Assembly: GCF_011392125.1 (NCBI RefSeq)
Contig: NZ_JAAJBU010000012.1
Coordinates: 1-64,000 of the forward strand
Length of the DNA: 64,000 nucleotides
From: Flavobacterium lotistagni
Lineage (GTDB): Bacteria; Bacteroidota; Bacteroidia; Flavobacteriales; Flavobacteriaceae
Reading direction: 5' to 3'
Shown here one piece after another: positions 23,499-31,847 of the stretch. The stretch's first letter is position 1. Every line of letters starts with the position of its first letter. The notes beneath the pieces are model-generated. The model ran no database searches. It was not told the origin of the DNA and worked only from the letters and a program-made list of their open reading frames with translations. The translations under genes and the position numbers were made by a program.

Positions 23499-24665
23499 TT
23501 AGAATTCAGGTGAATTTTCGCGGATCTGCTTCCTGTATTGCTCTTTTACTACCTTGGCATAGGTTTCTGTCATTAATTTAGATTTGTGGCCGTATAGTTC
23601 TCTTAAAACGTCTAATTCCATTCCTGAAAGAATCTTTGCATCTGCTCCAGCATGTTTATTGGAATACATGCTAACGTTTATATTTAATCCGGTCTCGCTT
23701 TTTATTAAGCGATTCCAGCGCTTTGTTGCTGTATCTCTTTTTATTTTAGTCGGGCCAGGAATGAAATCTTTTTGTTGATCACGAAAACCTATTCCGGGTT
23801 GTCTGAAGCTTCCAAAAACAAAATAGTGTTTTGGGTATTTATGCAGGTTCATTTTTTCAAAATATTTTAATAAATGATTGTTAATCGGAATGATTCGGTC
23901 TTTTTTGGTTTTGGTGATGCTACCAGATAAAATGATTTCCTGAGTGCGAAGGTTTATCATTTCGTTTCTGATGTTCAATATTTCTTCGGGCCTTGCGCCG
24001 GTATGAAAAATAGTGATTATAAAAACAAAGAATTCCGGGTGTTTGGTTTCTAAAAATTCTTTTATGATTTTGTGTTGGGCTGGTGTGGCCGGAATATTGG
24101 CAATGGTTTCGTCAACAGGCAATCGCTTTATTTTATGTGCCGGATTGTTGTTCAAAACATTCCATTCGAGCAATTCACTCAGAATCGCTTTGAGTTGGTT
24201 CAGGTGTTTGTTATAAGCTTTGTTCGACCAATTTTGCTGCAATTTTGCTTCAGCTAAAATTTCTTTAATATGTTGCCGCTTGATTTTTCGAATAGGTGCG
24301 TCTTTATATTTCAATGATATACCTGCTTTGATGATAAAGCGGCCGGTACATGAATAATCTGCGTAAGATTTTGGTTTTAAAGATGGCTTTTTTTTAAGTA
24401 GTGCAAAGTTGATCGCGTCTTCGAATAAAACTTCGGGATCTTCTTTGATTAAGTTTGGAATATTTGGATTCCAATTTTCCTTTAGTTTCTGCAACAAAGC
24501 ATCTGCCAAGGCATTTGCTTCGCGTTCGCGTTCCTTTAAATCTTTAACGTAATTGATTCCTAGTTTATAGCGCTTTAGTTTGTTTTCGTATCTGAACCAT
24601 ACGAACCACGGCTTACTAGGGTCAGCTGGTTTGCTTACTTTTGGTTTTGTGAAGATTGGTTTCAT
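23499..24665 (-). CDS. Tyrosine recombinase (phage integrase)
   Basis: This 388-aa integrase has an N-terminal arm/core-binding region and a C-terminal catalytic domain. Visible catalytic elements are the first Arg in TGARPEEILNIR, a Lys in ITKTKKDR, a YSNKHAGADAKIL block in place of the usual HxxR box, GHKSKLM, and the nucleophile Tyr in TETYAKVV. The KH.G-type box is common in Bacteroidota integrases. It faces the phage genes convergently and lies next to tRNA-Ser, so it probably integrates there. The start ATG is embedded in an inverted repeat. Confidence 0.93.
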   Translation of the reverse strand: MKPIFTKPKVSKPADPSKPWFVWFRYENKLKRYKLGINYVKDLKEREREANALADALLQKLKENWNPNIPNLIKEDPEVLFEDAINFALLKKKPSLKPKSYADYSCTGRFIIKAGISLKYKDAPIRKIKRQHIKEILAEAKLQQNWSNKAYNKHLNQLKAILSELLEWNVLNNNPAHKIKRLPVDETIANIPATPAQHKIIKEFLETKHPEFFVFIITIFHTGARPEEILNIRNEMINLRTQEIILSGSITKTKKDRIIPINNHLLKYFEKMNLHKYPKHYFVFGSFRQPGIGFRDQQKDFIPGPTKIKRDTATKRWNRLIKSETGLNINVSMYSNKHAGADAKILSGMELDVLRELYGHKSKLMTETYAKVVKEQYRKQIRENSPEF

Positions 24666-24690
24666 TTTAATTTGTTTAAAAATTAAAATG
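24663..24690 (-). promoter_or_regulatory. Inverted repeat spanning the integrase start codon
   Basis: Perfect 11-bp arms CATTTTAATTT and AAATTAAAATG are separated by GTTTAA. The integrase ATG is within one arm. It could fold in mRNA and hide the start, or bind a repressor dimer. Confidence 0.6.
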
Positions 24691-24764
24691 TTTGCGGGGA
24701 CATTTAACCAACCAACGATTAAGGATTTTGTTCCTTATCTGTTCACTATTTTTTAAAAACTTTC

Positions 24765-24790
24765 GGAAACCCGCCTATTTACGGGCTTCC
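24765..24790 (-). terminator. Hairpin downstream of tRNA-Ser
   Basis: Arms GGAAACCCG and CGGGCTTCC pair with one mismatch. On the minus strand this lies just after the tRNA 3' end and is followed by a T-containing stretch, so it is likely the tRNA terminator. If the attachment core ends inside the tRNA, this hairpin is phage-borne. Confidence 0.6.
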
Positions 24791-24800
24791 TAAGTTTCAG

Positions 24801-24885
24801 CGGAGAAAGAGGGATTCGAACCCCCGGACCTGTTACAGTCAACAGTTTTCAAGACTGCCGCAATCGACCACTCTGCCATTTCTCC
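24801..24885 (-). tRNA. tRNA-Ser (anticodon UGA)
   Basis: On the minus strand the acceptor arms GGAGAAA and TTTCTCC pair, with G as discriminator base. The anticodon loop CTTGAAA gives TGA. The long variable arm and the TTCGAAT T-loop are typical of tRNA-Ser. CCA is not encoded. The 3' end points to the prophage, making it the probable attR site; the left copy is outside the window. Confidence 0.95.
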
Positions 24886-24918
24886 AATAAATCTTGCACC
24901 AATTGCTCAATGCGGTCG

Positions 24919-24926
24919 CAAATATA
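24919..24926 (-). promoter_or_regulatory. -7 box of tRNA-Ser promoter
   Basis: The minus strand reads TATATTTG, a full match to the Bacteroidota -7 consensus TAnnTTTG, 34 nt upstream of the tRNA 5' end. No clear -33 TTG is seen. The rest of the 24886-25176 gap is A/T-rich with no convincing gene. Confidence 0.55.
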
Positions 24927-25176
24927 GAAAGCTAATTTTGATTTGCGAAATATTTTTCACGAAAATCATTTTTTTTTTTTAGATGTCTTGACAAGTATTT
25001 CATTTTGTATGTTTTACCCACTCTACCGCTTATACTGTTGTGCTCCAAAAGCTGCGAAAGTTTAAGATAAGCTTGAGGTATATTATAAAAACATTTTATA
25101 TTTTTTATTAAAAACATAAATAAAAATATACAAAAAAAGTTATCCATTTTTGGTACGGAAAAAAAAACTAAAAAAA

Positions 25177-26613
25177 ATGACTAAAATCACTGTAGCCAAA
25201 GGAGATGGCATTGGCCCGGAAATCATGGAGGCCACTCTCGACATTATTATAGCCGCCGGTGCTAAAATCGAAATCGACGAAATTGAAGTAGGAGAAAAAA
25301 TCTATTTATCAGGCAATACCTCGGGCATCAGCGATGCTTCGTGGGAAACCATCAGAAAAAACAAAATCTTCCTCAAAGCCCCAATTACCACACCGCAAGG
25401 TGGCGGATACAAAAGTTTGAACGTCACTACACGAAAGTTCCTTGGGCTGTATTCCAATGTGCGTCCTTGTCGAAGCTTGCACCCTTTGGTCAGCACCAAA
25501 CATCCGGTAATGGATATCGTCATCATCCGCGAAAACGAAGAAGACCTTTACGCAGGCATCGAACACCAGCAAACCGACGAAGTGGTACAATGTCTGAAAC
25601 TCATCAGTAGGCCCGGTTGTGAGAAAATCGTTCGCTACGCCTTTGAGTACGCCAAACAACAGAACCGCAAAAAAGTGACTTGCTTCACCAAAGACAACAT
25701 CATGAAGCAGACCGACGGATTATTCCATCAGGTATTCGACGAGATTGCCAAAGAATATCCCGAAATCGAGAACGAGCACTGGATTATCGATATCGGTGCC
25801 GCTAAAATGGCCGACACTCCAGAAGCGTTCGATGTCATTGTCATGCCCAACCTTTATGGCGACGTGCTCAGCGATATTGCCGCCCAGATTACCGGTTCGG
25901 TGGGCTTAGCAGGTTCGGCTAATATTGGTGAAGAATGCTCGATGTTTGAAGCCATTCACGGTTCGGCGCCCAGAAGGGCTGGTATGAATCTAGCGAATCC
26001 GTCTGGTTTGTTGCAAGGTGCAATCATGATGCTGAATCATATTGGTCAGACCGATGTAGCCGAAAAAGTACAGAATGCGTGGCTCAAAACCTTAGAAGAC
26101 GGAATCCATACCTACGACATCTATAACGAAACGACCAGCCGCGAAAAGGTCGGTACCAAAGAATTTGCTCAAGCGGTTATCGCTAATCTGGGGCAACAGC
26201 CGGTGATTTTCCAACCGGTATCTTACGCCAATAACGCCGCACTGCAATTGCCGAGATACCAAAGAAAAGCACCCAAGCAAAAAGAATTGGTAGGTGTTGA
26301 TGTATTCGTGCACTGGCTAGGCAACGATCCGAACAAGCTGGCAGAAAAGGTCAGCAAGATAGAGAACCAAAACCTTCGCCTGTCAATGATAACCAACAGA
26401 GGTATCAAAGTTTGGCCCGACGGCTTCAAAGAAACCTTCTGCACCGATCACTGGAGATGCCGTTTCAAACCTGTCGAAGGCACCACCATTGGCAAACAGG
26501 AAATCATCACCTTACTTCAAAAAGCGATCGCGGAAGACATCGATACCATCAAAACCGAAAATCTGTATTCTTTTGACGGGAAAGCAGCATATTCGTTAGG
26601 ACAAGGACAATAA
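25177..26613 (+). CDS. icd: NADP-type isocitrate dehydrogenase
   Basis: This 478-aa enzyme oxidatively decarboxylates isocitrate to 2-oxoglutarate in the TCA cycle. It starts TKITVAKGDGIGPEIMEATL, has the RENEEDLYAGIEHQ substrate region, TKDNIMKQTDG, NLYGDVLSDIAAQITGSVGL and the FEAIHGSAPRRAG cofactor region. A C-terminal extension of about 140 residues follows the usual core, as in the Thermus/Rickettsia-like subfamily. I chose ATG 25177; the ORF extends to 25150 with a lysine-rich lead that lacks similarity. Confidence 0.95.
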   Translation: MTKITVAKGDGIGPEIMEATLDIIIAAGAKIEIDEIEVGEKIYLSGNTSGISDASWETIRKNKIFLKAPITTPQGGGYKSLNVTTRKFLGLYSNVRPCRSLHPLVSTKHPVMDIVIIRENEEDLYAGIEHQQTDEVVQCLKLISRPGCEKIVRYAFEYAKQQNRKKVTCFTKDNIMKQTDGLFHQVFDEIAKEYPEIENEHWIIDIGAAKMADTPEAFDVIVMPNLYGDVLSDIAAQITGSVGLAGSANIGEECSMFEAIHGSAPRRAGMNLANPSGLLQGAIMMLNHIGQTDVAEKVQNAWLKTLEDGIHTYDIYNETTSREKVGTKEFAQAVIANLGQQPVIFQPVSYANNAALQLPRYQRKAPKQKELVGVDVFVHWLGNDPNKLAEKVSKIENQNLRLSMITNRGIKVWPDGFKETFCTDHWRCRFKPVEGTTIGKQEIITLLQKAIAEDIDTIKTENLYSFDGKAAYSLGQGQ

Positions 26614-26625
26614 AAACGAACTGTT

Positions 26626-26874
26626 GTGAACTTAGCACTAATCCACGGAGAATTTAGCGCCACCGATACTTTGGCCCTGTTGTCTCAAATGATCCAAATC
26701 AAGATCAAGTACCATGAAAGCAAGATTACTACCGACTCCGGCGAAGAAGATATCAAGGCACGCGAGTCTAAAATCAAGAAACTGCAACACGAATTTGCCT
26801 TACTGAAAGCACAAATCCAATCCGGGCAAAACAGTTTCAAAATTGGAGGAAACATTGCCGTAACCCCTAACTAA
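26626..26874 (+). CDS. Small hypothetical protein (82 aa) after icd
   Basis: GTG start, MNLALIHGEFSATDTLALLS, then a charged helical region (KESKIKKLQHEF-type, about residues 45-65) and a GQNSFKIGGNIAV tail. It lies 12 nt after icd and 15 nt before the sua5-type gene, so it is probably in the icd operon. Similar small cytosolic proteins occur in Bacteroidota, but the function is unknown. Confidence 0.65.
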   Translation: MNLALIHGEFSATDTLALLSQMIQIKIKYHESKITTDSGEEDIKARESKIKKLQHEFALLKAQIQSGQNSFKIGGNIAVTPN

Positions 26875-26889
26875 TACAACACGAAGCAG

Positions 26890-27900
26890 ATGATTACAAA
26901 CGACATAGTAAAAGCCATTAAAGCATTGCAGCAAGATCAATTGGTAGCCATTCCAACCGAAACGGTGTACGGTCTTGCCGGAAATGCACACAACGATGAT
27001 GTGGTCCGAAAGATTTACGCCTTAAAGAACCGCCCGGCATACAATCCGTTGATTGTTCATATCAAATCGGCGAGTTTCTTGCCCAAGGTAGCGCAGAACA
27101 TCCCCCAACTGGCTTTTGATTTGGCCGACCGATTCTGGCCCGGGCCACTAACGCTGTTGCTCGAAAAACAAGTGCATATCTCCGCCGCCGTTACCGCTGG
27201 AAACCCCACTGTAGCGGTTAGAGTACCTGATCACCTACTGACACTGTCGCTGCTGGAAAGCCTAGAATTCCCTTTGGTGGCGCCGAGTGCCAATCCGTTT
27301 GGGTCAATCAGCCCTACTTCGGCCGAGCATGTGTGGCACTATTTCGGTGATTCGCTCGGGGTAATCTTAGATGGTGGCCATTGCGCCAAATGAGTTGAAT
27401 CGACCATTATCGGATTTGAGAACGGCCGCCCGGTATTGTATCGACACGGTTCTATAGCCGTAGAAGATATCGAAAAAGTAACCGGAAAACTCCGTACGAA
27501 AACCCAAAACTACCAATCGCCCGAAGCGCCGGGTATGCTCACGCGGCATAACGCGCCCAACACAAGCACTTACCTGACCAACAATGTAGTCGAGCTTTGC
27601 AAGACCTTCAAAAGGAAAAAAATCGGAACACTTACCTTTAGCCATAGGGTGCCGATAGATACAATCACCCATCAAGAGGTATTGTCTGCAAACGGAAACC
27701 TGACAGAAGCCGCCAAGAATCTTTACGCCGCACTTCACAGGCTCGATCGCAATGGGTTGGATGTGATTATCGCAGAACTTATGCCCGACACCGGCTTGGG
27801 AAAAACCATTAACGACAAACTCCAACGGGCCACGCGGAAAGCACCGCAAAGCACTCAGGAGCCCCGCCAAGACTTGGCGCCTCAACAAGTTTTGGCATAA
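26890..27900 (+). pseudogene. Threonylcarbamoyl-AMP synthase gene (Sua5 type) interrupted by in-frame TGA
   Basis: The product family makes threonylcarbamoyl-AMP for tRNA t6A37. The frame encodes the YrdC domain (AIPTETVYGLAGNA, NRPAYNPLIVHI, FWPGPLTLLL, VAVRVPDH, LVAPSANPFGSISPTSAEHV) and a C-terminal Sua5 domain (PGMLTRHNAPNT) in the same frame. A TGA at 27391-27393 replaces a codon inside the conserved DGGxCxxGxEST motif (DGGHCAK-stop-VESTIIGF), most simply GGA to TGA. The YrdC domain would be cut within its substrate-binding site. t6A synthesis is usually essential, so a sequencing error, readthrough, or a second gene copy must be considered. Confidence 0.8.
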
Positions 27901-27901
27901 A

Positions 27902-27932
27902 AAAAGCGGACTTGGGGAGTCCGCTTTTATTT
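27902..27932 (+). terminator. Terminator after the sua5-type gene
   Basis: An 11-bp perfect stem AAAAGCGGACT / AGTCCGCTTTT with loop TGGGG is followed by ATTTTTTT. It may also act for the convergent oxidoreductase. Confidence 0.88.
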
Positions 27933-28010
27933 TTTTGACTATCCTGTCCCGAGCAAAAGGCCACCTAGTTCCAACTTTGTGGCTGTCAGGTCTCCTGCAC
28001 CCCGATGAGC

Positions 28011-28925
28011 CTATTCAGTAAAACGTTCTTCAATCATTTCCTTGTTGAGCATCATGCCGGCTGTCGTTCCTGTGGCGACCGCATTAGCGACCGTTCGCAT
28101 CCGGCTGCTGTTGTCTCCGCAGGCGTAAATGCCCGGTACCGAAGTTTTCTGCAAGTCGTCTACTTGAATATATCCACTGGCATTTAGGGCGCAACCTAAC
28201 GAAACTGGCAAGTCTGTATGTTGCACGAAATCTACTTTTGCATAGAGTACCTCTATAGGTTTTTGGGTTCCGTCTTTGAAAGCAATCGCGCTTATTTTCC
28301 CGAATTGTTGTTGTAAAGCTTCAATGGGTCTTGTCTCAATATCTATCTGGTGTCGCGACAACAAGCTGGCCTGCTGGTCTGTTAATGTAGACTTTCCGTT
28401 AGTAAACAAAGTCAAGTTTGGAGTCCAGTGGGAAATCATTCGCACCATATCGAATCCGCTATCGCCATTGCCTAAAACGCCGGTAGCTTGTCCTTTTACT
28501 TCATAGCCGTGGCAATATGGGCAATGCAGCACTGAAATTCCCCACGACGCTGCCATTCCTTCAATAGCAGGAAACTGATCAGCGATACCGGTAGCAAAAA
28601 TGAGTTTTTGTGCGGTGAAACGACTGCCTGACTTTGTACCTATTTCAAAACCGTTGGGTACTTTAACTGCTTGCTCCGCATCATCGGTCAGAAAGGAAAC
28701 TGTATCATACATCGCGACTTGTTCCCGCGCTTTCGCTGCAATAATTGCGGGTGGCACTCCATCTTGGGTGATAAAATTATGCGAATAGGGAGTTTGTCGA
28801 TTGCAAGGTTGCCTTCCATCGATGACAAGTACCCGACGCGCAGCCCGACCCAATGCCATCGCAGCCGCCAGCCCAGCGTAACTGCCTCCAATGATGATTA
28901 CTTCATAATTTTGTTCGTTTTTCAT
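28011..28925 (-). CDS. FAD-dependent oxidoreductase, thioredoxin reductase-like
   Basis: This 304-aa flavoenzyme starts MKNEQNYEVIIIGGSYAGLA with a GxGxxG-type FAD site, has the CPYCHG redox pair in HCPYCHGYEVKG, an NAD(P)-binding GVLGNGDSGFDMV, and a C-terminal GIYACGDNSSRMRTVANAVATG FAD segment. It resembles thioredoxin-reductase-family proteins that lack a dedicated thioredoxin partner. The ORF extends further 5' but the extension covers the intergenic region, so ATG at 28925 is preferred. It is the last gene of the minus-strand block. Confidence 0.9.
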   Translation of the reverse strand: MKNEQNYEVIIIGGSYAGLAAAMALGRAARRVLVIDGRQPCNRQTPYSHNFITQDGVPPAIIAAKAREQVAMYDTVSFLTDDAEQAVKVPNGFEIGTKSGSRFTAQKLIFATGIADQFPAIEGMAASWGISVLHCPYCHGYEVKGQATGVLGNGDSGFDMVRMISHWTPNLTLFTNGKSTLTDQQASLLSRHQIDIETRPIEALQQQFGKISAIAFKDGTQKPIEVLYAKVDFVQHTDLPVSLGCALNASGYIQVDDLQKTSVPGIYACGDNSSRMRTVANAVATGTTAGMMLNKEMIEERFTE

Positions 28926-29007
28926 TTTAAATAAATTTTGGGGTGGTAAACGAATCGGTAAAGCTAACGTTATTGCCGCCTTACCGATTAGTATGATAAA
29001 ATTTCTC

Positions 29008-29238
29008 CTACAGATGTTTGGACCCTCGTTGTTTTGCATCAGTTTTATTCATCAGATAGTCTACTAAAGGCAGCCCGACAAAAACCACCCAAGGCACCAA
29101 AAACAGCGTGATAATTAGTGTTTTTACTGGCAACGGCAGCGCTCCCATGATTGCTCCAAAAAAATAGAGAAAGAGCGTAATTGACGGATAAATAGCCAAC
29201 CAAATTTTAAGCGCCATTTTTAACTTTAACTGTAACAT
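29008..29238 (-). CDS. Small two-helix membrane protein (76 aa)
   Basis: Two hydrophobic helices (IWLAIYPSITLFLYFFGAIM and TLIITLFLVPWVVFVGLPLV) and a basic tail indicate an inner-membrane protein. It lies 9 nt downstream of the SDR gene on the same strand. The function is unknown. A second ATG eight codons in (MALKIW) could be the true start. Confidence 0.7.
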   Translation of the reverse strand: MLQLKLKMALKIWLAIYPSITLFLYFFGAIMGALPLPVKTLIITLFLVPWVVFVGLPLVDYLMNKTDAKQRGSKHL

Positions 29239-29247
29239 AACGCCCTA

Positions 29248-29856
29248 CTAATAAAGTTTGATAATCTCTCCGGTGCCGGGTCCAAAAATACTTTTCCTGA
29301 AACCATACTCGAGTTGCTTCATCGTTACGGGCACCTCGCCGGGAAAGAACGGAAAATACTGCGGCGAATCTTCAATGACCGTTGGGCTAACCGCATTGAT
29401 GCGAATGCCTTTATCGAGTTCGATGGCTGCCGCTTTTACAAAGCCGTTGACTGCTCCGTTGGCTGCCGAAGCATTGGCAAAATGACGTTGGGGTTCATAG
29501 GTGAGCGCTCCCGAAATCAGCGTAAATGAGCCTTTCGGATTGATGTAATGCTGCCCGATTAATACCAAATTGATTTGCCCCATCATTTTTCCCTCGACTC
29601 CTTTGCGGAATTCTTGATCGGTCAGGGTATTCCAAGGTCCTACGTAGGTTGGGCCGGCTGTGGAAACCAAAGCATCAAACGGGCCTACTTGTTTAAAAAA
29701 ATCGGTTATGGCCTCGGGCGAGGTAATATCAAGTTGGTAATCGCCACTTTTTGAGGCCACACGCACTACTTCATGCTCTTTTTCAAATGCGCCTGCCAAA
29801 TACGTTCCCATAGTTCCTGAAGCGCCTACGATAATAATTCTTTTTCGTTGATTCAT
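29248..29856 (-). CDS. Short-chain dehydrogenase/reductase (short atypical SDR)
   Basis: This 202-aa Rossmann-fold protein has the IIIVGASGTMGTYLAGAF cofactor loop, a DALVSTAGPTYVGPW segment and LISGALTYEPQRHFANASAA. The usual YxxxK catalytic pair is not evident at its place (NASAANGAVNGFVK), as in the short SDR subgroup that keeps the fold with altered chemistry. The substrate is unknown. It sits in a minus-strand operon upstream of the membrane protein and flavoenzyme. Confidence 0.85.
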   Translation of the reverse strand: MNQRKRIIIVGASGTMGTYLAGAFEKEHEVVRVASKSGDYQLDITSPEAITDFFKQVGPFDALVSTAGPTYVGPWNTLTDQEFRKGVEGKMMGQINLVLIGQHYINPKGSFTLISGALTYEPQRHFANASAANGAVNGFVKAAAIELDKGIRINAVSPTVIEDSPQYFPFFPGEVPVTMKQLEYGFRKSIFGPGTGEIIKLY

Positions 29857-29908
29857 TTTTATTACTTTTTTAAATTAAACTCTTTTTTAAAGGAAAACTC
29901 CCGCCTTT

Positions 29909-30574
29909 TTACATTGACAATTTCAAGAAGATTCCGGTATTGTTCTTTGTAATTTTGCTAGCGCCATACTGGTCGAAGTTGTAGGCCAATCCGAAAGTGA
30001 CATAATTTCGAGAAAGCCCCAGACGGCCATAAGCGTAACTTCTGAAGTGGTGGCCGGTTTTAAAATCGTGATTGTAATGCAACTGCAAATGCGTATAGAT
30101 CGACCAACGCTTGTTGAGCTCTGGTGAGTAAGTCAGCATTGCGGTGTTGGCCAAACGGTGACTGTGCAGAAAGAAATAACTCGGCAAATACAGCAATGAG
30201 AATGCTTTTGACTGGTGCATGAACTGCAAACCGGCGAAATTCTTCATACCGTCAACGGAAGTGAAAGCCACGCCGGAATTGATTGCAAGCCCTTTGTACA
30301 AAAGTTGGTAGAGCAGCGTCGTGTTCAGGAACTCGTTTTTTTCGAGTTGGTCCTCGTAGTCTGCGACATAAGCAGTGATGGATAAGAGCCCCAGCCCTTT
30401 CTTTTCGCCAAACATTTTATTGACGGTAAGTTGTAGGAACTGTCGTTGGTCGCCGAGCATTTCTTCGACCGATACTGTTTTTGACACGGCGATTTTAAGG
30501 GTGTCTTGCGCCTGAAGTGTTGTTGCCCAGGAAATTGCCCCGAGCCACACTAATAAGAATAAATTGATTTTCAT
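29909..30574 (-). CDS. Secreted beta-barrel-like protein (221 aa)
   Basis: A signal peptide (MKINLFLLVWLGAISWATTL, cleavage after LQA) is followed by alternating amphipathic beta strands with aromatic girdles (YGRLGLSRNYVTFGLAYNFD) and a C-terminal strand ending LKLSM. This fits a small outer-membrane barrel. It lies directly downstream of the AraC gene and a promoter with AraC-style repeats, so it is probably the regulated first gene of the operon. Confidence 0.75.
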   Translation of the reverse strand: MKINLFLLVWLGAISWATTLQAQDTLKIAVSKTVSVEEMLGDQRQFLQLTVNKMFGEKKGLGLLSITAYVADYEDQLEKNEFLNTTLLYQLLYKGLAINSGVAFTSVDGMKNFAGLQFMHQSKAFSLLYLPSYFFLHSHRLANTAMLTYSPELNKRWSIYTHLQLHYNHDFKTGHHFRSYAYGRLGLSRNYVTFGLAYNFDQYGASKITKNNTGIFLKLSM

Positions 30575-30608
30575 GGAATAACTTTTTTAGTGATTGTGTT
30601 TTACACTG

Positions 30609-30665
30609 CAAAAGTATTTCCGGTGCCGGACTAGGTTATAGGACAGCTTTTTAGTTCTATAGGAC
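30609..30665 (-). promoter_or_regulatory. Promoter with AraC-type direct repeats
   Basis: On the minus strand, TACTTTTG (30609-30616) matches the -7 box TAnnTTTG exactly, while no TTG -33 box is present at the right distance. On the plus strand TATAGGAC occurs at 30637-30644 and 30658-30665, 21 bp (two helical turns) apart, as for AraC-family half sites. This suggests activation of the barrel-protein gene by the adjacent regulator. Confidence 0.6.
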
Positions 30666-31556
30666 TTATTTAAAATTGTGCCTGAAAGCCTCGGGTGTGC
30701 TGCCTGTTTTCTTTTTGAAGAAGCGAATAAAATACGAAGGATCATCATAGCCCAGTGCATCAGCTAACTGATTGATTAAGCTTGAAGTGGCCATCAGCAT
30801 TCGTTTGGCTTCCAGCACGATGTGGTCGTTAATGAGTTCCGATGCGGTTTTTTGTACCAGCGATTTAGTAATTGCATTGAGCTGATAAGAAGTCATCGAC
30901 AGCATTTGGGCATAATCAGTTACTTGTTTTTTGGTGCTGATGTGCCGCTCTAACAAGTCCTGAAATTCTTCAAGCCGTTCTTGCGCATATAACTTGCTTT
31001 TGTCAGGCATTGCCGCACTGTTGCTGCTTTGTCTTGCCAAGGCAATAAAAAGTAAATTGAGGTAAGATTTGATGGCCTCTTGATAACGAAATTGCTTTTG
31101 GGAAAATTCGTGAAAGATTCTTTGCGACATGGCTGCTATTTGTTCAAATCCCTCAACCGACAACTTGCAGAAATTCTGGCCACTCACCTTTCGCAAAACC
31201 TGTAGCACCGGAATTTCCTTTGGGGCATAAAAATCTGCGGTAAACTGAATGATAAAACCGCTGGCCCCGGCTTGCAAAACCAATTCATGTACCTGCCCCG
31301 GCCGAACAAAGAAAACCACGTTGTCTGACACTTGGTATTCAATAAAATCAATAGCGTGGCGGCCCGAACCGTTGGCTACAAACAGTAAAAAATAAAAATC
31401 ATGGCGGTGTAAATCGTGTACCAAAGCTTTACCAGAGGTTAAATCTGCAATACTGCGCACGCTGAACCGCTCTTCGAAAAACGACGGCTTGATTTGACGA
31501 ACGGGAATACTGGCGTTGGGCATACGATGAAGTTTAGCTACAGCCAATGTAGTCAA
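30666..31556 (-). CDS. AraC-family transcriptional regulator
   Basis: This 296-aa protein has an N-terminal cupin-like sensing domain (DLHRHDFYFLLFVANGSGRH, VFFVRPGQVHEL) and a C-terminal double helix-turn-helix (QLNAITKSLVQKTASELI; SSLINQLADALGYDDPSYFI; FFKKKTGSTPEAFR). It probably senses a small ligand and activates the minus-strand genes downstream, where direct repeats sit before the barrel-protein gene. The direct repeats are immediately after its stop. Confidence 0.93.
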   Translation of the reverse strand: MTTLAVAKLHRMPNASIPVRQIKPSFFEERFSVRSIADLTSGKALVHDLHRHDFYFLLFVANGSGRHAIDFIEYQVSDNVVFFVRPGQVHELVLQAGASGFIIQFTADFYAPKEIPVLQVLRKVSGQNFCKLSVEGFEQIAAMSQRIFHEFSQKQFRYQEAIKSYLNLLFIALARQSSNSAAMPDKSKLYAQERLEEFQDLLERHISTKKQVTDYAQMLSMTSYQLNAITKSLVQKTASELINDHIVLEAKRMLMATSSLINQLADALGYDDPSYFIRFFKKKTGSTPEAFRHNFK

Positions 31557-31619
31557 AAAAGCGAACCGTTGTAGTTAAGCCGCTTTACAATTAAACAAAC
31601 CGACTGTCAACCGGCCCAA

Positions 31620-31810
31620 TCAATCATACTGAAGTTGCGATAGAATCTCGGCAATTGAAAAATGGGCGCCACAAACAAATTCGTCTGCGGCTCCGTAATA
31701 AACGGTCAGTAAATCGCTTTGTATCACATGCCCGTTAGTAAATACCACATAACCGAAAAAACCGCTGAGTTCATAATTTTCCTGAGGTAGCATAAAGCCT
31801 GATAAAGTTG
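31620..31810 (-). pseudogene. GH130 phosphorylase remnant (C-terminal end)
   Basis: Only about 60 residues remain: LPQENYELSGFFGYVVFTNG, DLLTVYYGAADEFVCGA and HFSIAEIL. These match the end of GH130 mannoside phosphorylases. The catalytic five-bladed propeller part is missing, so the gene is a remnant left by deletion or insertion. An ORF reaches 31847 but its N-terminal part shows no similarity. Confidence 0.8.
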
Positions 31811-31847
31811 AGGACAAGACCAACCGACAGGATTTTAAAACGAACAA

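Larger units (their letters stand above)
1..24800. mobile_element. HK97-type siphovirus prophage, right-hand part
   Basis: Gene order is the classic long-tailed phage order: DGR, DNA methyltransferases, terminase, portal, prohead protease, major capsid protein, connectors, tail tube, frameshifted chaperones, tape measure, tail hub, tail tip, lysis genes, then an integrase on the opposite strand. The right end abuts the 3' end of tRNA-Ser, a common integration target for tyrosine recombinases. Early and regulatory genes and the left attachment site are not in the window. All visible structural genes are intact, so the element could be functional; no small terminase subunit is seen beside the large subunit. 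Confidence 0.95.

Noticed and set aside
24932..25147. Minus-strand ORF of 71 aa upstream of icd
   Set aside because: Very A/T-rich, lysine/phenylalanine-biased, covers the tRNA and icd promoter region, no recognisable domain.
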